Shown here: positions 4,194 to 10,702 of the stretch, piece by piece | Numbering within the stretch: position 1 is the first letter of the stretch | Layout: each line of letters opens with the position of its first letter | Source of the DNA: Spirochaetia bacterium | GTDB taxonomy: Bacteria > Spirochaetota > Spirochaetia > Treponematales > Breznakiellaceae | Direction of reading: 5' to 3' | Length of the DNA stretch: 12,156 nt | Assembly: GCA_025997655.1 (NCBI GenBank) | Contig: BNUW01000072.1 | Coordinates: 1 to 12,156, forward strand | Position numbers and translations under genes: made by a program | The notes under the pieces: model-generated | Databases searched by the model: none | Told to the model about the DNA's origin: nothing | What the model saw: the letters and a program-made list of their open reading frames with translations, nothing else

Positions 4194-7038
4194 TTGCGGT
4201 TTTCTGCGGGATCACCGGAAGGGACAGAGTGAAACGGTTTTCGCTGAGGGTTCCCCGCCGTTCAATAGCGCCATTTGCAGCCCGCTTGAGGGATTCCACC
4301 TGCCAGACAAAAGTACCGTTCCGGAGGAGACTCACTTCAATGGCCTTAGAAGTAATCGCCGAACTTTCCCATCGCTGAATAAGCTGCCGCCTGCCGCCGT
4401 CCTCCCGGTAGAGAGCCAGGGTATAGACATTTGCCCCCGGTACCGCAGCCCAGGCAAAGGTAATGAACTCGGTGTCCCTGAGCCGATCCGGGCCAAAATA
4501 GGCGTTATTTTCAGGCAGTAACAGCCGGGCTGCGCTTAGCAAGGTCCCCGGAGAAGAAGCCGCTGGAGTTGAGACCGTCGAAGCTGGAGCTGCCGGAGTT
4601 GGGACCGCCGGAGTTGAGGCCGCCGGGGTTGGGACCGCCGTAGTTGAGGCCGTCGAAGCTCGGGTAGCCGTAGTTGAGGCCGTCGAAGCTGGAGCTGCCG
4701 GAGTTGATGCCGCCGGAGTTGGGACCGCCGTAGTTGAGGCCGTCGAAGCTGGAGCCGCCGGAGTTGAGGCTGTCGAAGCTCGGGTAGCCGGAGTTGGAGC
4801 TGCCGTAGTTGAGGCCGTCGAAGCTCGGGTAGCCGGAGTTGAGGCCGTCGAAGCTGGAGCTGCCGGAGTTGATGCCGCCGGAGTTGGGACCGCCGAGGTT
4901 GAGGCCGTCGAAGCTGGAGCCGCCGGAGTTGAGGCTGTCGAAGCTCGGGTAGCCGGAGTTGGAGCCGTCGAAGCTGGAGCTACCGGAGTTGGGGCCGTCG
5001 AAGCTCGGGTAGCCGGAGTTGGAGCCGTCGAAGCTGGAGCTACCGAAGCTGGAGCCGCCGAAGCTGCGGCTGCCGTAGTTGAGGCCGTCAAAGCTGTGGC
5101 TGCCGGAGTTGGAGCCGCCGGGGTTGAGGCCATCAAAGCTGCGGCTACCGGAGTTGGGGCCATCGAAACTGGATCTGCCGGAATTGGGGGGGGAGGCAGG
5201 GCTACCTGGAAACTTCGGGCCGGGGTCTGCACATTCCCATCCCCGGCTTTTACCCGCCAGTACCACCGCCCCACATCCAGGGTTGAGCCCCGGGAGGCCG
5301 CGTTAGCTGTCCAGACTCCCCCCGAAGCTGCCTCATCGATCAGCAGCCGGGAAAAGTCCGGGGTATCGGAAACCTGAAAACGCAGGGATTCGGTAAGGTT
5401 CGTCTTCCAGGTAAATTCCGGCAGCCGGGTGTCTGATACGGTGTAATTATTCGGGGGGAAGGTAGGGCGCAGGACAAGTTCCCCCGCAGTAGTGGTAAAG
5501 GACCGGGAAGGCGAAACCTCCGACATGGTTCCGTCACCGCCGGTTTGGTATACCCCCCAATAATAGCGCCCTTCCCGGAGTTCCGTCGGGACATATCGAT
5601 AATAATTGGTGGTCACCTGTCGGGTAAGCACCGGCGCCTGCAGGCTGGGGGAGGTGGAAACCAGCAGGGTATAGGAGCCGGCTTCGGGCTCGCTCTTCCA
5701 GGAGAAATAGATGTCCCGCAGGGAAGCGGTAAGCGGCGCCGGGGCAATATTGATGAAAGACTCCGCCGGGGGATTCTGTAGGGTGGGCGCCGCCAGGGTT
5801 CCGCTTTGGGTGATGGTAAAAGACGCGATGGCCGAGGGGACAAGCCCCCCCTCATCGGACCTTAGGTCCGCGCCATTGTCCGGGGTGGGGATTACCCGCC
5901 AGTACCAGCGGCCGGCTCCCAGGCCGGAATGGACAAAAGAGAGGGTCTCACCGGAATTGCCCCGGACCAGGGTCTGCAGCACGGGATTTGCAATGCCGGG
6001 GTTATCCGCCACCTCTATCATATAGGAGGAAACTTCGGTTGAAGCCGTCCATTGAAAGGTAAGCGCCGGCAGTCGGCTGAGGTAGCGGTATTCGTAGCCC
6101 CCAACGGGACTCACCAACTGGGGGGCCGGCACATAGCTTATTGTCAATTTACCGAGGGAGGCGTTAGCTACTCCGGTTGCCCCGTCCGCGCTCACCGCAT
6201 AGGCCCGCCAAAAATAGGCCCCCGGCGCCAGTTCGGTCCGGGCGGAGGTTTCACCATTGAGGGTTCGAAGAATAGCCTTAAAGTCACGGTCAGCCGCTAT
6301 TTCTATACGGGTGGTATCACCATCGGCATAGTGTACCCCGTTCCAGGCGAAGTCTACCGGCAGGGGGCGGTTTACGGTTTGGAGGAGCCGGATTCCGGGC
6401 TTTGGGCTGAGCATTACCGTCCGGGCCTCCTCCAGGGAGCGGCCGTTTTGGTCCAGGGTAAGGGCATCCCCCGCTTCGATCCGTTGGTTTTCGCCGTCAA
6501 TAACCAGGGACGCACTGCCTTCACTGACGAAGAGGTTAAAGTTACCCTCCGGGCCGATACGGGCGTCCAGCACCGTCCCGCCGGAGACCTGTATCATATT
6601 GCCCTGGGCGTCCAGCAACATCGCGGTCCCGCCTCCTTCGGCGGCGTTTATGGTCACATTCCCCTGGGCAAGCGTAAGGAGGGGCACCTCATCTTCCGAG
6701 AAAATCTGTATCAGGCTGTTTTCCACCAGGCTGACCCGGGACCCCTTGCTTAAGGTAATGGTGGTCTCCGAAAGAATATCGGTACGGATGAAGTCGCCGT
6801 AATAAACCGGGGCGCCCTGCTGTAACCGGGCCCAGAGTACCCGGTCCTGGAAACGCCGCTGGGCTACCTTGTACTTCCAGGAGATGGTCCCCACCGGTTG
6901 GGCGTTCTGCTGCGAAATGGTCTGGTTAAGGTTGCGCCAGAAAAGCAGCAGGCAGAAAAACGCCCCCGCAAAGCAGAATAGTATGACCATGCAGTCAGCG
7001 GGTCCAATTAATCGGCCTTTACGGTTCCTACTCATCAT
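4165..7038 (-). CDS. Membrane-anchored FecR-domain protein with FN3-like modules and repetitive linker
   Basis: This is a 957-aa protein. Residues 16-34 are one hydrophobic segment after a basic N-terminus, an uncleaved anchor or signal. The FecR domain (about 49-160) contains GAPVYYGDFIRTD, ITLSKGSRVSLVENSLIQIF and LAQGNVTI. Four Ig/FN3-like modules follow, each ending in the same aromatic motif: GAYFWRAYAV, GRWYWRVIP, GRYYWGVYQ, GRWYWRVKAG. A Pro/Thr/Ala/Ser-only linker spans about 615-830. A fifth module ends the protein (GTFVWQVESL). A PPPP run at 615-618 is coded by a C8 tract. Start: tandem ATGs at 7038 and 7035, 6 nt after the cyclase stop, with GGTGG before them, so it is coupled to the cyclase. 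In iron transport FecR is a sigma-regulatory periplasmic protein. No FecI-like sigma or TonB receptor is present here, so a structural or sensory periplasmic role is likelier. The linker may span peptidoglycan or expose the last module. Confidence 0.8.
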   Translation of the reverse strand: MMSRNRKGRLIGPADCMVILFCFAGAFFCLLLFWRNLNQTISQQNAQPVGTISWKYKVAQRRFQDRVLWARLQQGAPVYYGDFIRTDILSETTITLSKGSRVSLVENSLIQIFSEDEVPLLTLAQGNVTINAAEGGGTAMLLDAQGNMIQVSGGTVLDARIGPEGNFNLFVSEGSASLVIDGENQRIEAGDALTLDQNGRSLEEARTVMLSPKPGIRLLQTVNRPLPVDFAWNGVHYADGDTTRIEIAADRDFKAILRTLNGETSARTELAPGAYFWRAYAVSADGATGVANASLGKLTISYVPAPQLVSPVGGYEYRYLSRLPALTFQWTASTEVSSYMIEVADNPGIANPVLQTLVRGNSGETLSFVHSGLGAGRWYWRVIPTPDNGADLRSDEGGLVPSAIASFTITQSGTLAAPTLQNPPAESFINIAPAPLTASLRDIYFSWKSEPEAGSYTLLVSTSPSLQAPVLTRQVTTNYYRYVPTELREGRYYWGVYQTGGDGTMSEVSPSRSFTTTAGELVLRPTFPPNNYTVSDTRLPEFTWKTNLTESLRFQVSDTPDFSRLLIDEAASGGVWTANAASRGSTLDVGRWYWRVKAGDGNVQTPARSFQVALPPPPIPADPVSMAPTPVAAALMASTPAAPTPAATALTASTTAAAASAAPASVAPASTAPTPATRASTAPTPVAPASTAPTPATRASTASTPAAPASTASTSAVPTPAASTPAAPASTASTPATRASTASTTAAPTPATRASTASTPAAPASTASTTAVPTPAASTPAAPASTASTTATRASTASTTAVPTPAASTPAVPTPAAPASTVSTPAASSPGTLLSAARLLLPENNAYFGPDRLRDTEFITFAWAAVPGANVYTLALYREDGGRRQLIQRWESSAITSKAIEVSLLRNGTFVWQVESLKRAANGAIERRGTLSENRFTLSLPVIPQKTANDPGKVYGQ
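4555..5185 (-). repeat. 15-bp coding minisatellite in the FecR-protein gene
   Basis: About 42 units of 15 bp alternate between two related types, roughly GCTCCAGCTTCGACG and GTCTCAACTCCGGCG on the coding strand, with higher-order 30- to 105-bp duplications. In the gene's frame each unit codes five residues (types like PASTA and STPAA). The -1 frame is also open throughout and reads SSFDGLNSG-type repeats, so every length change so far has been a multiple of 3. Copy number is expected to vary between strains. Confidence 0.9.
5186..5193 (-). other. C8 homopolymer tract at the linker boundary
   Basis: Eight consecutive C on the coding strand (G on +) code part of PPPP at the junction of the fourth FN3-like module and the repeat linker. 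Gain of one base, loss of two, or a -1 ribosomal slip here would move translation into the other open frame, which runs to a stop at 4511. The sequence around it (CCT CCC CCC CCA) also provides an X-XXY-YYZ slippery heptamer. Confidence 0.6.
5856..5870. repeat. 15-bp palindrome inside the FecR-protein gene
   Basis: CGGACCTTAGGTCCG is palindromic with 7-bp arms around one central base. On the coding strand it contributes to NGADLRSDEGG, between the first and second halves of an FN3-like module. It shares the core GACC-N3/4-GGTC with palindromes at 8607-8636 and 9897-9912. Confidence 0.6.
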
Positions 7039-7044
7039 CCACCA

Positions 7045-8961
7045 TCACTTCGCAATCACATACTTCTTTTCTTCTTTATCCAGGTCAATCACCCTCAAAT
7101 CCGGCGCCGCATAACCCAGCATGTTCCGCACTTGCCCCAGGGTCACGGGCTGTTGCTGCCGCTCCCCGGGCTTTCGCGCCCGGAGATTGACCACCGCAAA
7201 CATGCGTACCGGCTTTACCTTGCCCTTAACGGTTACCGAGGGCATTTCTTCAGTGATCAGGTACTCCTTGACCAGTTTCCAGGTGTTTTCGGTGATCAGG
7301 ATGTCCGTATGCAGGGGCTTGTTCAAGGTCTCGGTGCGGCTTGCCAGGTTTACCGCATCACCGATCACGGTGTATTCCATCCGCTCATGGGAGCCAATCT
7401 GCCCGGCAACTACCGAGCCGGTATTGATCCCGCAGCCAATCCAGATCCGGGGCTGTTTGATACTGTCGTCCCGCCCCAGGTTGAATTGCTGCAGGGCAGT
7501 CCGCATGGCCAGGGCTGCAGAGATACAGTTTAGGGCATCTGCGGCGGGGCTGCCTGCGGTGGTTGCGGCGCCCCAATGGGCCATCACCGAGTCCCCGATA
7601 AACTTGTCCACCGTGCCGCCGGTTTCCTTGACACAGGCTACCATGCGGGTCATATAGTCATTGAGGAACTCCACCACCTCTTCGGGTTCCATCGTTTCCG
7701 ATATCGCCGTAAAGGAACGGATGTCGGAAAAGAAAATCGTGGCCTGCCGGGTTTCTCCTCCCAGGGTAAGCTCTCCCCGCATGGCCCGCTTGGCGATCTC
7801 CAGATTGGTGAAGCGGCTGAAGCTCACCAGGGCTTTACCCATCTTTACAAAGCTTTCGGACAAAAGGCCGATTTCATCCCGGCTTTTTCCCGCAAGGGCA
7901 ACTTCAAACTGCCCTTCCTCAATCTTCTCCGCCGCAGCGGTGAGCCGTCCCAGGGGCGCGGAGATGGTTTTGGAGAAGAACCAGATAAAGAGGATGGAAA
8001 GGAAGAGCACCGCCCCGGTTAGGAGGATATTCCGCCAGGTGGTGACCCAGATGCCCTCAAAGACGGTCTCGTATTCCACCATGGTAAGGACCGCCGCATT
8101 GGCAAAAGACAGCTTCCGGAAAGCGCCGAAATACCGGACCCCGTCCCTATCGGTGTAGAGGGTTTGGAGATTCTGCTCACGGCTTTCCCGGTACATTTCC
8201 ACCAGGGGGTCCCCCCGCAGATTTGCCCCAGCGGTGACCAGCGACTGTTCCGGATGAACCAACACATCCCCCTCCTGGTTAATCAAAAAGGAAAGGTTGA
8301 CGGAACTACCGAAGGTATCGGTCAGGTGTTCGGTGGAAAAGATAAGGGTGACGGTATCCCAGCGCATTGCCAGCGCGGGAATGCCGAAGACCGGGGCGGC
8401 GTTCAGGAGCGAGACGGCGCCGTTCTCCGGCACGGTCTGGGCCATGAATTCATCAACCATGCCGGTATCAATTTCGTTGACCTCAAAAAAGCGTTCATTG
8501 ATTAAGGAGCCGGTCCCCGGACTATTCCCGCCTATAACGATGGCGGCCACATCCTTGTTCTGCTCAAAGTAGGAGGCTTCAATCTGCCGGGCATAGCCGG
8601 AGGATTCAGACCGAAGGTCTGCAGACCTTCGGTCTGCCCCCACCGTGTTGAGGGAATCCAGAAACACCAGGGCATTGGAATGGTAGGTTTGGAGCACGGT
8701 CTCGGCTTCCGCTGCGGAACGCCGGTTCACCGTAAAGTTATTGTCCTCCGCAGTTATCTGCAAATCCCCGGACACCAGTACCGACACCAAAACCGTGATG
8801 GCCCCCAGGGAGATGAGCAGAAGGAAGGTGATAATGGTGACCAACTTGATACCGATGGGGTACCGTACCTTGTTGGGCTGCGCCGCCTTTTCCTTCTTTT
8901 TTCGCACTATCATTCCCCGGTGCGCGCGTATTGAACGGTTCATTGCTTTGAATATCGGCAT
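7045..8961 (-). CDS. Membrane-bound class III (IIIb-type) adenylate cyclase
   Basis: This 638-aa protein should convert ATP to cAMP. Order: basic N-terminus, TM1 (about 38-64), periplasmic Cache-like sensor (about 65-305), TM2 (about 310-330), HAMP (about 331-385, ISAPLGRLTAAAEKIEEGQFE), catalytic domain (about 400-600). Metal-binding aspartates are D413 in FFSDIRSFT and D457 in DKFIGDSVMAHWG. K453 is the adenine-recognising Lys. N538 and R542 in AVNLASRTE are the transition-state residues. The second purine-specifying position, Asp in mammalian C2 domains, is T531 in EYTVIGD, the mark of class IIIb cyclases, several of which respond to bicarbonate. All catalytic residues are present. The start is uncertain: ATG 8961 has GGGAG about 20 nt upstream, and Met7 and Met17 are alternatives. 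It is the first gene of the block and stops 6 nt before fecR. A 30-bp palindrome codes residues about 109-119 in the sensor domain. Confidence 0.9.
   Translation of the reverse strand: MPIFKAMNRSIRAHRGMIVRKKKEKAAQPNKVRYPIGIKLVTIITFLLLISLGAITVLVSVLVSGDLQITAEDNNFTVNRRSAAEAETVLQTYHSNALVFLDSLNTVGADRRSADLRSESSGYARQIEASYFEQNKDVAAIVIGGNSPGTGSLINERFFEVNEIDTGMVDEFMAQTVPENGAVSLLNAAPVFGIPALAMRWDTVTLIFSTEHLTDTFGSSVNLSFLINQEGDVLVHPEQSLVTAGANLRGDPLVEMYRESREQNLQTLYTDRDGVRYFGAFRKLSFANAAVLTMVEYETVFEGIWVTTWRNILLTGAVLFLSILFIWFFSKTISAPLGRLTAAAEKIEEGQFEVALAGKSRDEIGLLSESFVKMGKALVSFSRFTNLEIAKRAMRGELTLGGETRQATIFFSDIRSFTAISETMEPEEVVEFLNDYMTRMVACVKETGGTVDKFIGDSVMAHWGAATTAGSPAADALNCISAALAMRTALQQFNLGRDDSIKQPRIWIGCGINTGSVVAGQIGSHERMEYTVIGDAVNLASRTETLNKPLHTDILITENTWKLVKEYLITEEMPSVTVKGKVKPVRMFAVVNLRARKPGERQQQPVTLGQVRNMLGYAAPDLRVIDLDKEEKKYVIAK
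8607..8636. repeat. 30-bp perfect palindrome inside the cyclase gene
   Basis: CAGACCGAAGGTCTG is followed immediately by its exact reverse complement, CAGACCTTCGGTCTG. Each 15-mer is itself a palindrome with 6-bp arms, so it looks like two abutting copies of one 15-bp element. It codes ADRRSADLRSE near the start of the Cache-like sensor without breaking the frame. As RNA it could form a long hairpin within the mRNA. Confidence 0.85.
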
Positions 8962-9015
8962 AGCGGGATGGATAGTTTAATTCTCCCTTACCGCATTATT
9001 TAGTCTACGCTATTT

Positions 9016-9603
9016 TTATCTCATCGCCGTCTGCTGCAAGTCCAAGTATACGCCCTGTACCGCGCTCATGTTCACCCGCCGCTGCTGATATACCGCTTTT
9101 TCCATCATGGAGAGACCGGGCGTGCGAAGTGTGTTCAGGAGGCGCAGCTTGTGGGCAATACACGCAACATGAAATGCGTCCTTCGGCATACCGCCCACCC
9201 GGTAGTTGCTATCGTGCGGATAAGAGGTTTCTACAAAATGATAGGCTGCGGCATCCGCAACCGTTGGCAAAACACGGAGCGCATCATCAAAGCCGGTAAC
9301 CGCCGCCGTAAGGCTGCCGATTGCATCCGCATCCTGGGGGTCACAGAACTGCCGCTCCTGGGTCACATAGGCGTGGTCAACAAGGATACTCGTCCGTGCG
9401 TCACCGCTTGCCGTTGCTTCTTGAAAAACTGCCATCGCTTCCGCAAGACCGTCCCGATACGAAACGCGCCCCGCCTCTGTGCTGCCTTCGGTCTCCAAGC
9501 CCCGGCGTCCCTCGGCAATAGCAATTACTGCGTTGGTTATCCTATCGAGTAAGCCAATCACGTCCAAAGGCTTCCTCCGCTTCCGATAAGTTCCAGCCGC
9601 CAT
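9016..9603 (-). CDS. Unrecognised 195-aa protein, downstream partner of a 72-aa ORF
   Basis: I do not recognise this family. From ATG 9603 it is 195 aa and overlaps the 72-aa gene by 62 nt. A better-supported start is TTG 9567, with GGAGGA 5 nt upstream, giving 183 aa and a 26-nt overlap. The sequence is mostly helical. Notable parts are VIGLLDRITNAVIAIAEG, a middle Asp-rich part (FCDPQDADAIGSL, GFDDALRVLP), and GGMPKDAFHVACIAHKLRLL, which faintly recalls the DAxHxA helix of PIN-type nucleases, though the order of acidic residues was not matched to that fold. No signal peptide or membrane segment. It is last in a run of retropepsin-like gene, 72-aa gene, then this gene. A toxin-antitoxin role for the overlapping pair is a guess from arrangement only. 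Confidence 0.65.
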   Translation of the reverse strand: MAAGTYRKRRKPLDVIGLLDRITNAVIAIAEGRRGLETEGSTEAGRVSYRDGLAEAMAVFQEATASGDARTSILVDHAYVTQERQFCDPQDADAIGSLTAAVTGFDDALRVLPTVADAAAYHFVETSYPHDSNYRVGGMPKDAFHVACIAHKLRLLNTLRTPGLSMMEKAVYQQRRVNMSAVQGVYLDLQQTAMR

Positions 9604-9760
9604 TCTTCAAAGGTTCCACACCCACGTACTTCTTGTACCACTCCGCCGCCCACGGCGGCATTGGAATTGACCGCGCTAAGCGGTCCGCTTCCTCAAGTTT
9701 GCCCTGCTTTTTCAGCTCAATGCTCTTAACGCGTATCGCCAGTTTTTCCTGTAAGGTCAT
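9542..9760 (-). CDS. Small 72-aa soluble protein, unrecognised
   Basis: This ORF runs from MTLQEKLAIRVKSIELK to AEEAFGRDWLTR. The first 30 residues are a charged amphipathic helix (KKQGKLEEADRLARSIP), followed by a Pro/Trp-rich segment (MPPWAAEWYKKYVG). GGGAGGGTAAT places a good SD before ATG 9760, and the longer upstream frame belongs to a shadow of the retropepsin gene. It lies 25 nt after the retropepsin-like gene and overlaps the next gene, so the three are probably co-transcribed. TATAGT at 9784-9779 could also give it its own promoter. Size, charge and first position in an overlapping pair would suit an antitoxin-like protein, but nothing in the sequence proves it. Confidence 0.7.
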   Translation of the reverse strand: MTLQEKLAIRVKSIELKKQGKLEEADRLARSIPMPPWAAEWYKKYVGVEPLKNGGWNLSEAEEAFGRDWLTR

Positions 9761-9785
9761 ATTACCCTCCCAACCTCCACTATAC

Positions 9786-10214
9786 CTACATGAGCGTATA
9801 CAAGGCCTCATCGCCGTGTCTGCCGACCACCTTTTCGGCAACGGGGTCCACCATAAGGTCCATGTCCTCAAGGGGGATGGCTCCCAGAAGCACCCGCGGA
9901 CCATTAGGTCCGTCAGCATTTGGGAGAACCACTGCCTGGCAGGTCATGGACCGGTCCTTCCACCACACCTCTACCGGCTCGCTCATATCACTGGTCGCCG
10001 TATCGCCATTGGCCAGGGTAGATTTCCTGCGGCCTTTGATTTTAAGGCCCAGGGCGGCGCGCACTTCTTCGTTGATAACCAGGGTCCACGCGCCGGTGTC
10101 GGCCATACACCGTACCGTTACTTCATGGACTTCAGATGCTTTGATAAGCCCATGCTCCGAATTACCCACATCCCATGCATTTTTCAGGGTGATGTCTTCA
10201 AATACTAAACTCAT
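9786..10214 (-). CDS. Retropepsin-like (clan AA) aspartic protease, copy 1
   Basis: This 142-aa protein has the single-lobe retroviral-type pattern. The catalytic triplet is D39-T40-G41 in VRCMADTGAWTLVINEEVRA. The second half has the hydrophobic-hydrophobic-Gly element (RVLLGAIPLEDMDLMVD). Such proteases work as homodimers. No signal peptide, so probably cytoplasmic. ATG 10214 has AAGAGGT 6 nt upstream. Copy 2 (11699-12112) is nearly identical, including the leader. Copy 1 differs chiefly by five extra residues, NADGPNGPRV against NATRV, where a palindrome is inserted. It heads a likely unit with the 72-aa and 195-aa genes. The substrate is unknown. Confidence 0.8.
   Translation of the reverse strand: MSLVFEDITLKNAWDVGNSEHGLIKASEVHEVTVRCMADTGAWTLVINEEVRAALGLKIKGRRKSTLANGDTATSDMSEPVEVWWKDRSMTCQAVVLPNADGPNGPRVLLGAIPLEDMDLMVDPVAEKVVGRHGDEALYTLM
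9897..9912. repeat. 16-bp palindrome inserted in retropepsin copy 1
   Basis: CGGACC-ATTA-GGTCCG interrupts the alignment of copy 1 with copy 2. Copy 2 lacks it and is 15 nt shorter here, so copy 1 gained (or copy 2 lost) a frame-preserving element coding GPNGP. Flanking sequence on both sides aligns closely between the copies. Confidence 0.75.
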
Positions 10215-10231
10215 ACGTGTACCTCTTGGGT

Positions 10232-10264
10232 ATAGTATACACTATTTCCTCCCCACACTATACC
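10232..10264 (-). promoter_or_regulatory. Likely promoter / operator region of retropepsin copy 1
   Basis: On the - strand TATACT (10239-10234) lies 20 nt upstream of ATG 10214 and is a reasonable -10. No good -35 is seen; TATAGT (10262-10257) occupies that place, 17 nt upstream. An inverted repeat ATAGT-ATAC-ACTAT (10232-10245) covers the -10 and could be an operator. The same block precedes copy 2, so it is kept with the gene. Confidence 0.4.
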
Positions 10265-10275
10265 ACACCCAAGCC

Positions 10276-10535
10276 CTAATAGGCACGGACTGCGCCGGTA
10301 TCGGCTTCAATAGTATCGCCTTTTTGGCGAAGTATACCAATACCCAGTTCATGGGCTCTTTGGAGTACATGGTCATCGAAGGACATGCTGCCGATGCCTA
10401 AGTAGATGGGGTAATCCCGGTAGTGGGGATAAAGCGTACGGAAATCCGGCAATTTTTTGGTAACCAGTTTTTCTAAATGTTCCGTCTTTGCCTTACTCTT
10501 CACTTCAATGATTCCTACACTGGCGTCGTTGTAGG
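10276..10535 (-). pseudogene. 3' fragment of a PD-(D/E)XK gene (truncated copy)
   Basis: This stretch matches the last 85 or so residues of the full gene at 11034-11585, with the DNA more than 90 percent identical by eye at an offset of 758. It keeps ASVGIIEVKSKAK and the C-terminus GDTIEADTGAVRAY. It lacks the N-terminal coiled coil and the EYD part of the active site. Identity ends sharply at about 10532, where intergenic repeat R1 begins. The frame happens to stay open to an ATG at 10617, but that start lies inside the 40-aa gene, has no SD, and the added N-terminus (NGNGGLGSMAPARPP) is translated repeat. It is best read as a gene remnant. Confidence 0.75.
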
Positions 10536-10561
10536 GAGGCCGGGCGGGCGCCATGCTCCCC
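10534..10561. repeat. Intergenic repeat R1 (short copy)
   Basis: GGGAGGCCGGGCGGGCGCC, then ATGCTCCCC. It matches the right part of R3 (11667-11696) and the core of R2. The ends GGGAG and CTCCC are complementary, so it may form a hairpin. It forms the exact breakpoint of the truncated nuclease fragment. Confidence 0.6.
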
Positions 10562-10576
10562 AGGCCGCCATTGCCG

Positions 10577-10699
10577 TTACGCACCTCCGTGTTCGTGGGT
10601 TTTGTAATACTCGTCATACTTATGATTACGCCACATACCGTAGAAGGCTAAAGCCAAAAGCGGAACGGCCACAATTACCATTGCCCAAATTATCCACAT
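10577..10699 (-). CDS. 40-aa single-pass membrane protein
   Basis: This gene is easy to miss by length. The ORF from ATG 10699 to TAA 10577-10579 reads MWIIWAMVIVAVPLLALAFY, then GMWRNHKYDEYYKTHEHGGA. Residues 2-21 are a clear membrane segment, followed by a basic and polar cytoplasm-type tail with several Tyr and His. AAGGAGG (10714-10708), 8 nt upstream, is a full SD lying inside the end of the 81-aa gene, whose stop is only 3 nt before this ATG. Translation of the two is therefore coupled. I do not recognise the family. It may be a partner subunit of the two-helix protein. Confidence 0.7.
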   Translation of the reverse strand: MWIIWAMVIVAVPLLALAFYGMWRNHKYDEYYKTHEHGGA

Positions 10700-10702
10700 A
10701 TA

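Noticed and set aside
4555..5185. Possible CRISPR-like array
   Set aside because: Units are contiguous 15-bp repeats without unique spacers and stay in frame within the FecR-protein gene, so it is a coding minisatellite.
5096..6753. Long + strand ORFs opposite the FecR-protein gene
   Set aside because: They lack domains and SD sites, and arise from the GC-rich antisense of a well-supported gene and its repeats.
8962..9015. Promoter or terminator between the 195-aa gene and the cyclase
   Set aside because: AT-rich pieces such as TAAACT are present, but no -35/-10 pair with good spacing and no hairpin with a U-run could be supported.
9761..9919. Upstream extension of the 72-aa gene to 125 aa
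   Set aside because: The extra residues are an alternate reading of the retropepsin 3' end (the same nonsense string appears behind copy 2), and a good SD marks ATG 9760.
9790..10401. 203-aa + strand ORF, partly similar to a + strand ORF at 10755-11159
   Set aside because: The similarity is only the reverse strand of the duplicated PD-(D/E)XK sequence. The - strand frames have motifs and SDs, these do not.
10536..10617. Treating 10276-10617 as an intact 113-aa gene
   Set aside because: The extra N-terminus is translated intergenic repeat plus the out-of-frame end of the 40-aa gene, without an SD. Half of the active-site pattern is missing.
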